Assembly (NCBI GenBank): GCA_012799425.1
Contig: JAAZLF010000223.1
Coordinates: 1 to 5,590, forward strand
DNA length: 5,590 nucleotides
Direction: 5' to 3'
DNA from: Actinomycetales bacterium
GTDB taxonomy: Bacteria > Actinomycetota > Actinomycetes > Actinomycetales > Dermabacteraceae
Shown in pieces: positions 1-5,590 of the stretch; the first letter of the stretch is position 1, and the number at the start of each line of letters is the position of its first letter. A program made the position numbers and the translations under genes. The notes under the pieces are model-generated. The model was given only the letters and a program-made list of their open reading frames with translations, had not been told where the DNA came from and did not search any database.

Positions 1-126
1 GACGCCTCGCAGATCGCCGACGCCTCGCAGCTCCCGGGCGCATCGCCCGTCGCGAGTGTCTCGCCGATCGCAGGCGCCTCGGAGCCCTCGGAGGCGTCGT
101 CACGCCTCGACGCCTCCGCGCTCCGC
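1..126 (+). repeat. Seven degenerate 18-bp in-frame tandem repeats encoding [DGSE]-A-S-x-x-x
   Basis: Read in the frame of the GT4 gene, bases 1-126 divide exactly into seven 18-base units that encode DASQIA, DASQLP, GASPVA, SVSPIA, GASEPS, EASSRL and DASALR. Ser is invariant at position 3 and is TCG in six of seven units. Position 2 is Ala in six of seven. The first twelve bases of units 1 and 2 are identical (GACGCCTCGCAG at 1-12 and 19-30), and divergence grows to the right, as in an array that expanded by slippage or unequal crossover and then decayed. The array touches the window edge, so it may contain more units outside. It probably encodes a flexible, disordered linker. The period and the Ser column are read directly; the linker role is inferred. 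Confidence 0.8.
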
Positions 127-2076
127 ACCCGAGCGGAAACGCTCGAGGCCGGCGGTGACCGCGCCGGAGCCGAGGCCGTCCTCGCGCTCGTCCTGGCGGC
201 GGATGCATCCCAGGTCGCGGACGTCGACCACTACCTGGAACTGGTCGGGGGCCTCGGGCTCCCCGGCCGACGGGTGAACTGGGCGCTGCGCCGACTCCGC
301 TCCGACGTGGGCGACGATCCGAGCCAGCACCGCGCCGCCGCCGACTACGCGATCTCGCGAGGCTACTCCGACCTCCTCGCCCGGCTCGGCGAGAGCCCGG
401 AGCCGATGACGCGTGCCATCGTGCAGCTCAACGCGGCAGCCGGCGCCGAGGGGGACGGCGAGTCCGGCGAGATCGAGGCGTCCGTCCTCGAGTCGATCCG
501 GAACGACCTGGGACTCAGCGCCGAGGACGCGCAGGATGCGCTTCTCGCGGTCATGCTCGCGCGAGGGAACCGCCGGCGCGCCAAGGCCCTGCTGTCCGAG
601 GTCGAGGATGCTCGCCTCCCCGCTGAGTCGCTGCGCCGCGAGATCCGCCGGCTCATCACTGCGGGACGGACGAAGAAGTCCCTCCCCTATGTCGAGGCGT
701 ATCTGCGAGCGCGGCCGGAGGATGCCTGGGCGCTCGCCCTGCACACGCAGCTCGCGACCGCAGCGCCCACGAACTATCAGCTCGGGAAATCGGGCTTTCC
801 CCTCCCGAAGCACCGCCCGGAGCCCGCCTTCGACGCGGTGCCGAACCGGGTGCACTACCTGCTGCACAACTCCCTGCCGTATCACTCCGCCGGGTACGCG
901 ACCCGCACCCACGGCCTGCTCAAGGAGCTGAACGACGCGGGCTGGGATGTCGACGGCGTCACGCGGCTCGGCTATCCCTACGACATGCCGGGCAAGGAGG
1001 ATCTCCCCGATGCCCCGCCCCATGAGGTCATCGACGGGGTCGACTACCTCCGCCTGCTCACCGGGCGGCAGATCGAGAAGAAGAACCCGCTGTACAACTA
1101 CGTCGGGCGATACTCGACCGAGCTGAGCAGGATCGCGCAGCGCGACCGCCCCGCGATCATCCATGCCGCCTCGAACCATTGGAACGGGCTCACCGGCGTG
1201 ACCGTCGCCCGGAAGCTGGGCATCCCCTCGATCTACGAGATCCGGGGCCTGTGGGAGATCACCCGCGGCTCGCGGAACCCCGAGTGGGCGGCGAGCAACA
1301 TGTACAAGTACATTGCCCGCATGGAGTCCGACGCGGCGAAGGGCGCGACCCGGGTCTTCACTATCACAGGCGCTCTGCGCGATGAGATGGTGCGGCGCGG
1401 GGTGGAGGCGGAGAAGATCACCGTGCTGCCGAACGGGGTCGACACCGAGCGCTTCACCCCGATCCCCCGCGACGAGGAGCTCGCCCGCGAGCTCAGGGTC
1501 CAGGGGAAGACCGTGATCGGATACGTCGGATCGATCCTGGACTACGAAGGCCTGGGACTGCTCATCGACGCGGCGGCGACCCTCGCCGCGGAGCGCGATG
1601 ACTTCCATGTCCTGCTGGTCGGGGACGGCGCCGAGCTCGAGTCGTTCCGCGACCGCGTGCGCGAGGACGGGCTGGACCGAGTCATCACCTTCACCGGTCG
1701 GGTCCCCCATGAGGATGTCGAACGGTACTACTCGCTCGTGGACATCACGCCCTTCCCCCGCCTGCCCCTGCCGGTGTGCGAGATGGTCTCACCGCTGAAG
1801 CCCTTCGAGGCGATGGCCATGGGCAAGGCCGTGGTCGCCTCGGACGTCGCCGCCCTCGCGGAGATCGTCACCCCGGGCGCCAACGGTCTGCTGCATGCCA
1901 AGGGCGAGGCGGGAAGCCTGACGGCGGAACTGCGCCGGCTGCTCGACGATCCGGAGCTGGTGGGTCGCCTGGGCGCCCAAGCCCGGGAATGGGTCGTGCA
2001 GAACCGTGATTGGCGACAGATCTCCACCATCGTGGCGGAGACCTACGCGGAGCTCGCCGAGGGGCCGCGGGGGTGA
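1..2076 (+). CDS. GT4-family glycosyltransferase with repeat/TPR-like N-terminal extension (5' partial)
   Basis: Retaining GT-B-fold glycosyltransferase that would move a sugar from an activated donor (probably nucleotide-sugar) onto a glycan or lipid-linked acceptor at the cytoplasmic side of the membrane. The frame is open from base 1 to the TGA at 2074-2076, giving 691 visible residues. A GTG at 274 is an internal Val codon, not the start, because similar coding sequence continues upstream of it. Visible residues 1-42 are Ala/Ser-rich hexapeptide repeats. About 43-265 are helical and TPR-like (for example RAETLEAGGDRAGAEAVL). The GT domain starts near 281 (PNRVHYLLHNSLPYHSAG). Further motifs are IYEIRGLW (411-418), VLPNGVDTERF (475-485), YVGSI (508-512), LLVGDG (538-543) and SPLKPFEAMAMGKAVVASD (597-615). 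The usual loop Lys reads DYEG, and the two Glu residues (594, 603) are nine apart instead of the classical eight, so the first acidic position is not standard. No membrane segment is seen. It converges on the lyase gene. GT4 assignment is firm; donor and acceptor are unknown. Confidence 0.93.
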   Translation, partial: DASQIADASQLPGASPVASVSPIAGASEPSEASSRLDASALRTRAETLEAGGDRAGAEAVLALVLAADASQVADVDHYLELVGGLGLPGRRVNWALRRLRSDVGDDPSQHRAAADYAISRGYSDLLARLGESPEPMTRAIVQLNAAAGAEGDGESGEIEASVLESIRNDLGLSAEDAQDALLAVMLARGNRRRAKALLSEVEDARLPAESLRREIRRLITAGRTKKSLPYVEAYLRARPEDAWALALHTQLATAAPTNYQLGKSGFPLPKHRPEPAFDAVPNRVHYLLHNSLPYHSAGYATRTHGLLKELNDAGWDVDGVTRLGYPYDMPGKEDLPDAPPHEVIDGVDYLRLLTGRQIEKKNPLYNYVGRYSTELSRIAQRDRPAIIHAASNHWNGLTGVTVARKLGIPSIYEIRGLWEITRGSRNPEWAASNMYKYIARMESDAAKGATRVFTITGALRDEMVRRGVEAEKITVLPNGVDTERFTPIPRDEELARELRVQGKTVIGYVGSILDYEGLGLLIDAAATLAAERDDFHVLLVGDGAELESFRDRVREDGLDRVITFTGRVPHEDVERYYSLVDITPFPRLPLPVCEMVSPLKPFEAMAMGKAVVASDVAALAEIVTPGANGLLHAKGEAGSLTAELRRLLDDPELVGRLGAQAREWVVQNRDWRQISTIVAETYAELAEGPRG

Positions 2077-2123
2077 AGGCCCTCCACCGGGACCGACGTG
2101 CAGGGGCAAGAGGCCGTCCCCGC

Positions 2124-2140
2124 CGTCGGCCCGGCCGACG
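2124..2140. terminator. GC-rich inverted repeat between convergent genes, probable bidirectional terminator
   Basis: CGTCGGCC (2124-2131) and GGCCGACG (2133-2140) are perfect 8-base inverted arms around one base. As a hairpin this would be a 7-bp stem with a 3-base loop, since the innermost pair cannot close. It is the main structure in the 64-bp gap between the stop of the GT4 gene and the stop of the lyase gene, and it abuts the lyase stop codon. There is no T-tract on either strand, so it is not a textbook intrinsic terminator. Terminators lacking a U-tract have been proposed in high-GC actinobacteria. Position and symmetry support a shared transcription end, but the function is inferred. 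Confidence 0.5.
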
Positions 2141-3877
2141 TCAGTCCCAGCTGCGCTCGACCTCAGCGATGGTGACGTCCTCACCCTCGATCTGCACGGA
2201 CCACACCCGCGGACCGCGCATCAGCATCGCGCTGAGCTGGCCGGTAGTGGAGACGTAGGAACGGATCACCGCAAGCTCCTGGGGAGCTGAGGGAGCGATC
2301 AGCACCACCGAGCGCTTGCGGGTACGTGACGACAGGGCCGTGAGGAGGGTGGCCGCCTCGAGGGTCTTCCACTTCGTGGCGATCCAGGCGTGGGGGTCGC
2401 CCTCCTTAGCGACGTGCCGCGACAGGGCCGGTACGGTGCCGAGCCACGTCATGTTCATCGTCTGGTCGTCAGATCGCAGCTCGAAGCCACGATCGTGGCG
2501 GCGGGAGAGCACACCGATGTCAACGATCCAGTTCTGTTCGATCGGGGTCGGGTCGGAGGTCTCGTCCCAGACGATCCAGCAGTCAGGGCCGGTGAGGTAG
2601 AGGACGCGTCGCCGCATCTCGACGTCCTGGTATCCATGGTCACGCACCACGGCATCATGAACCGCCTCCGTGGCGGTGAAGCGCTCCAGCTCCACTTCGG
2701 CGCGCAGGGAGTGAACCTGCTCGGGAAGACGCGCGATGTTGTGCGCATCCTGCGAGAGGAAGTGGTTCCGCGTCGCGTCGCCCGTCTGGTAGCTGTAGTA
2801 GCCGCTGTCGCTCAACCACGGGCGGCCCCGCGAGTACAGGTGGACCCCCCCTCGATCCTGATGAGAGTGCGAGAGCACGTCATGGCCGAACCGGAGGATC
2901 ATGTGGGACTCCGCGGCCAGAGGGCGCTCCTGTCCCCATCCGCTGCGGGAGACGACATAGCCGCGCTCATAGGCGACGGCAGTCTCCGTGGGCGCCTCGC
3001 CGTCCTTCCCCTGGGTGGCGACATATTCGACGTGCGGTCCGAGACCCCGAGACACCGGCACGCGCTTCGTATCGCCGATCTGGGGCAGCATGCCGTTCGG
3101 GAGCACCATCTGGGCGAGCGCGGTGCTTCCGGCCTCGAGCCGCGCGGCAGCGAAGGAGGGGATCTTGAGACCTTCCGCCTCGATGCGTGCCCAGGCCTGC
3201 GTCCACCACTTCAGGTTCATCTCGTGGTAGCCGACGGCGCCCTCGTCATTCGCGCCCTGGGCGTCGAAGGTGGACTTGAACTGCTTCGCCATACGGTCAT
3301 ACGCCGTGTTGAGCGCGCGGCGATCACGCAGCAGTGCGGCGACCACCACCAGCCCTGAATGCTGATGCAGCGCGTGGTTCTTCTTGACGATGTTGGCCTC
3401 GTCCATCAGCCAGTCCAAGTGGTACTGGAGGAGGGGGATGTACCAGTCGTCCTCGGGCCTGATCAGGGGCGCACCGAGGCTCAGCTGGATGGCGCGGTTG
3501 CCGTCGGCCATATCCTTCCAGGCGAAGAGCCCCGGGGCCTTCTTCGCCGGGATGTTCTTCGCGCCCCAGGATTTCGCGACACGGCGCCATTCCTCGGCTG
3601 CTGCCTCGTCACCCTCGAGGGCGGACCACCGCAGCGGGTTCAGCCACCGCAGGGTGTGGTGCTGGAACTGCCAGTTGCGGTCCTTATAGGGGTCGGCCTT
3701 CCAGTCCGTGACGTCCCCTGTCCAGTTCGGGTGCGGCGGAAGGCGGAGGGTGCTGGCCTTGACGAGCTTGGTGAGCGTCTCATGCTTCGCCGGCTTGCCG
3801 TAGACCGTGCCGAAGGCCTGGCGCTCTGCGACGCCGAGATCGAGGTCCTCGACGGACGTGACGTTCTGGGAAGGCAC
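2141..3877 (-). CDS. Heparinase II/III-family polysaccharide lyase-like protein
   Basis: Predicted to cleave uronic-acid-containing polysaccharide by beta-elimination. The 578 residues fit the two-domain plan: an N-terminal alpha/alpha-toroid (about 60-280) and a C-terminal beta-sandwich of the Hepar_II_III type (about 300-575). Diagnostic pieces are QFQHHTLRWLNPLRW (70-84), KNHALHQHSGL (166-176; N167/H168), VGYHEMN (215-221; Y217, candidate catalytic base/acid), LPNGMLPQIGD (259-269), SHSHQDRGGVHLYSRG (336-351), LSDSGYYSY (355-363) and DAHNI (377-381). H339, D357 and H379 sit where the metal-binding His, Asp and His lie in heparinase II; the 18-residue H-D spacing matches that enzyme as I recall it. 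The catalytic set looks intact. There is no signal peptide or membrane helix, so it may act in the cytoplasm, unlike secreted catabolic relatives. The GTG at 3877 is the only start candidate before an in-frame TGA upstream (3914-3916), and a strong RBS supports it. It lies 53 bp downstream of the GT-A gene on the same strand, probably co-transcribed. Family is firm; substrate is unknown. Confidence 0.92.
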   Translation of the reverse strand: MPSQNVTSVEDLDLGVAERQAFGTVYGKPAKHETLTKLVKASTLRLPPHPNWTGDVTDWKADPYKDRNWQFQHHTLRWLNPLRWSALEGDEAAAEEWRRVAKSWGAKNIPAKKAPGLFAWKDMADGNRAIQLSLGAPLIRPEDDWYIPLLQYHLDWLMDEANIVKKNHALHQHSGLVVVAALLRDRRALNTAYDRMAKQFKSTFDAQGANDEGAVGYHEMNLKWWTQAWARIEAEGLKIPSFAAARLEAGSTALAQMVLPNGMLPQIGDTKRVPVSRGLGPHVEYVATQGKDGEAPTETAVAYERGYVVSRSGWGQERPLAAESHMILRFGHDVLSHSHQDRGGVHLYSRGRPWLSDSGYYSYQTGDATRNHFLSQDAHNIARLPEQVHSLRAEVELERFTATEAVHDAVVRDHGYQDVEMRRRVLYLTGPDCWIVWDETSDPTPIEQNWIVDIGVLSRRHDRGFELRSDDQTMNMTWLGTVPALSRHVAKEGDPHAWIATKWKTLEAATLLTALSSRTRKRSVVLIAPSAPQELAVIRSYVSTTGQLSAMLMRGPRVWSVQIEGEDVTIAEVERSWD

Positions 3878-3882
3878 GGACG

Positions 3883-3889
3883 TTCCTCC
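3883..3889 (-). promoter_or_regulatory. Strong Shine-Dalgarno site for the heparinase-like gene
   Basis: On the minus strand GGAGGAA lies five bases before the GTG at 3877. It is the best ribosome-binding match seen in the window and fixes the GTG as the start, since no other start codon lies between it and the in-frame upstream stop. The 53-bp gap 3878-3930 shows no credible terminator hairpin and no convincing promoter, which favours read-through from the upstream glycosyltransferase gene. It also suggests the lyase is translated from its own ribosome loading rather than by coupling. Confidence 0.75.
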
Positions 3890-3930
3890 GATGAAGAGAA
3901 CTGGTGGGTCGCCTCAGTGTACGGAACCCG

Positions 3931-5490
3931 TTACCCCTGATCGTCATCGGATTGTTCCCGATGTCTCCGCTCCCACACCAGCCTGAACTTCGGCTGGTAG
4001 AAGGGACGGTCCTGGGATCGGAGGTCGGTGAAGTGCTCCGGGTTCCGCTCGACGGTGTAGGCCAGCGCGTTCTGATCGAGCGTCCAGCTGTGCGGCTGGG
4101 TCAGACCGTGCGCGAGATAGTTCTGCAGATCATTCAGCACGGGCGTGCCGAGAACGCGCTGCTGGAGCGCGACGTTGCCCGCGAGATACCGGCGCCAGGG
4201 ATGCAGCGCAGCGAATCCCGTCATGCTGGGCAGGGCGAAGGTGAGTGGGGAGACCTTGCGCAGATACTCGCGGGGATCGACATCCGTGGCGAGATCTGCG
4301 TCCATCAGATAGACGCTCGAGTAGCGCTCCAGGAGCATCTCGGGCGCGAAGAACCGGGCGGAGGCGTAGAACGTGACCTGGTCGATCACGGCAGGGGGAA
4401 TCGGGATGCGGTAATAGTGCACGTTGATCGGGGACCCGCTCCGGTTGAGGCGAGCGAGTGAGCGTGCGAATCCTTCTCCATCGGCGAGGGTGGATCGAGC
4501 GTCCTCCTCATCGCCGCAGAGCAGGAAGGTGTAGTCCACATCCGGCATCTGCTGAGCGTAGAAGAGCAGCATCGGCGCATAGGTCCGATAGAACCCGGGG
4601 TCCATGGCGATGACGATGCTGGTCCCGTTGCTCGGCTCCCGAACATCGAGGGGGACGATGCTGTTCCGGATCGCCCGGGCCGTGTCCACGTCAGCACTCT
4701 CGATCTCCTCGGCGGAGAAGTACGTCTTGTTGCCGGTCTCGAGATAGAAGTGCTCGATGAGACCTGAGACATCGAGCTCGCGCACCCTGGCGAAGTGGAC
4801 CGCTGCCTCGCGCCGATCTCGCACGCTGTGCAGCTTGCCGAAGGTGGTCTCGACGGCGATCTGAGCTGCGGTCGAGGCGAACACTCCGCGGTGCGCCTGC
4901 ACGTGCTCCTCCAGCGCGGTGAGCACGCCCCCGATTGGACCGCCGCGGAGCACGGAGGCGAGACCGCGGTTCACCATCACGTCATAGAGAGAGACGGTGG
5001 CCCGCAGGAAATCGACGTGGGGGTCGCCGAACAGCGCGGCCTGCTTCTCGAGGAAGGCACGCGCGCGGGCGACGTGGCTGCCGGCCGGGTCGCGGTTCAA
5101 GGCGTCGAACAGCGAGCGGTGCAGGCCCCGCAGAGCGACGGAGAACACCTCGGGGTCGACCGCTGCGGCGCGGGCGACAGCGCGGGGGGACATGGATTCC
5201 AGTCTCTCGAGATCTCCTCGTCGCAGCGCGGAGATCACCTTGGAACCGTCATCGACAGGGGCGTAGGGCGACGCGTCCGTCCACGCTGCGTCGGTCCTGT
5301 TCTGCAGTTTGTACTTCTTCGGCCTGTTCGCCTGGAGGATCTGCTCCACCGACGCCGGATCCGGGGCGGCGAAGGCGAATGCTCCATCGCGCTGCTGGAA
5401 GGCGATCCGCCCGGCCCCTGCTGCGAGGGCCTCCTTCGCGATCTGCCGTGCGAGGCGGGAAGCTCCAGCCCCCTTCAGTTCAGCGTCCAT
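3931..5490 (-). CDS. GT-A-type (GT8-like) glycosyltransferase with long helical N-terminal half
   Basis: Putative nucleotide-sugar-dependent glycosyltransferase. Numbered from the ATG at 5490 (519 residues), about 60-260 is Ala/Leu/Arg-rich and helical, resembling an alpha-solenoid or TPR-like module (for example GKLHSVRDRREAAVHFARV). A GT-A-like domain starts near 291 with SIVIAMDPGFYRTYAPMLL, continues with YTFLLCGDEEDA and a segment resembling GT8 enzymes (VTFYASARFFAPEMLLERY), and reaches SVYLMDADLATDVDP with the DXD metal/nucleotide-sugar motif at D397-A398-D399. TLDQNALAY (D472-Q473) matches the late D-Q motif of such enzymes. The tail is charged and ends at TAA. No signal peptide or membrane helix is visible. 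A GTG at 5529 would add 13 residues, but their codons have clearly lower third-position GC and they look non-coding, so I prefer the ATG; neither has a good RBS. It is the upstream partner of the lyase gene. The GT-A class is likely, exact CAZy family uncertain, donor and acceptor unknown. Confidence 0.85.
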   Translation of the reverse strand: MDAELKGAGASRLARQIAKEALAAGAGRIAFQQRDGAFAFAAPDPASVEQILQANRPKKYKLQNRTDAAWTDASPYAPVDDGSKVISALRRGDLERLESMSPRAVARAAAVDPEVFSVALRGLHRSLFDALNRDPAGSHVARARAFLEKQAALFGDPHVDFLRATVSLYDVMVNRGLASVLRGGPIGGVLTALEEHVQAHRGVFASTAAQIAVETTFGKLHSVRDRREAAVHFARVRELDVSGLIEHFYLETGNKTYFSAEEIESADVDTARAIRNSIVPLDVREPSNGTSIVIAMDPGFYRTYAPMLLFYAQQMPDVDYTFLLCGDEEDARSTLADGEGFARSLARLNRSGSPINVHYYRIPIPPAVIDQVTFYASARFFAPEMLLERYSSVYLMDADLATDVDPREYLRKVSPLTFALPSMTGFAALHPWRRYLAGNVALQQRVLGTPVLNDLQNYLAHGLTQPHSWTLDQNALAYTVERNPEHFTDLRSQDRPFYQPKFRLVWERRHREQSDDDQG

Positions 5491-5590
5491 TTCGATACCG
5501 TAGCAATCCGTTGCTCGGCCACTGAGCACCCCGCAGGGTCACTGCTCGTCATCCGGGAAGGATCACAAGCGTCGAGCTGGCGCGATGGAC
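5491..5590 (-). other. Upstream region of the GT-A gene; possible tail of another minus-strand gene
   Basis: These 100 bases contain no complete gene. On the minus strand one frame is open from the edge to a TGA at 5475-5477, overlapping the ATG at 5490 by 16 bases. The other two frames stop at TGA 5549-5551 and TGA 5563-5565. Any of these could be the end of a preceding cistron, but the stretch is too short and its third-position GC too weak to choose. The part nearest the ATG (5491-5510) is less GC-rich than the flanking genes, as expected for a gap between genes. I see no convincing -35/-10 pair. Confidence 0.3.

Noticed and set aside
56..277. Short plus-strand frame of 73 codons at the left edge
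   Set aside because: It is out of frame with the GT4 coding sequence that covers the same bases, and it is Arg/Ser/Pro-rich, typical of a shifted reading of GC-rich code.
100..1710. Long open frame on the minus strand opposite the GT4 gene (536 codons)
   Set aside because: It lies fully antisense to a well-supported gene, its translation is rich in Arg, Gly, Val and Asp with no recognisable domain, and long antisense frames are expected opposite GC-rich coding sequence.
2390..3358. Long plus-strand open frame opposite the heparinase-like gene (322 codons)
   Set aside because: It is a mirror of the lyase codons; the lyase reading has clear family motifs and an RBS, while this one has none.
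3905..3945. TACACT on the minus strand as a possible -10 box in the gap before the heparinase-like gene
   Set aside because: No -35-like hexamer lies at 16-18 bases; the nearest weak match (ATGACG) is 20 bases away, so a promoter is not supported.
3922..3958. GGAAC/GTTCC inverted repeat around the end of the GT-A gene
   Set aside because: Only five pairs with a loop of more than 20 bases and no T-tract, which is too weak for a terminator.
3359..4461. Two further plus-strand frames (3359-3940 and 3904-4461)
   Set aside because: Both are antisense to the minus-strand genes, have low-complexity Val/Arg/Gly-rich translations and no supporting RBS or motif.
1..5590. Search by eye for tRNA, rRNA, CRISPR arrays, insertion-sequence ends or integrase genes
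   Set aside because: No such structure was seen; apart from the 18-bp tract, repeats are short and at the level expected from codon bias.

Overview
The window is GC-rich (roughly two thirds G+C by eye) with strong G/C preference at third codon positions and GTG as well as ATG starts. This suggests a high-GC Gram-positive bacterium (Actinomycetota). The genus cannot be fixed from this sequence. The region is almost fully coding and looks like part of a surface or exopolysaccharide gene cluster: two different glycosyltransferases and one heparinase II/III-type polysaccharide lyase. No RNA gene, insertion sequence, CRISPR array or integrase is seen.

Layout. Positions 1-2076 (+) carry the 3' part of a large GT4-family (GT-B fold) glycosyltransferase gene. 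Its frame is open from the first base, so its true start lies left of the window. The visible part begins with a tract of seven degenerate 18-bp (hexapeptide) repeats, then a helical TPR-like region, then the catalytic domain. A 64-bp convergent gap (2077-2140) holds a perfect GC-rich inverted repeat that probably acts as a shared terminator. Positions 2141-3877 (-) encode the heparinase II/III-like protein, with a GTG start and a strong Shine-Dalgarno sequence. Upstream of it, 53 bp away on the same strand, positions 3931-5490 (-; possibly from 5529) encode a second glycosyltransferase with a GT-A-type DXD motif and a long helical N-terminal half. The last 100 bases (5491-5590) are the upstream region of that gene and may contain the tail of another minus-strand gene.

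How the genes may work together (inference). The two minus-strand genes look like one transcription unit read towards the plus-strand GT4 gene. A GT-B enzyme and a GT-A enzyme would add sugars to a lipid-linked repeat unit or a polymer. The lyase, which has no visible export signal, could trim or proof-read a uronic-acid-containing glycan. No substrate can be read from the sequence. The points of most interest are the hexapeptide repeat tract, the helical N-terminal extensions on both transferases, and the apparently cytosolic lyase beside glycan-building enzymes.
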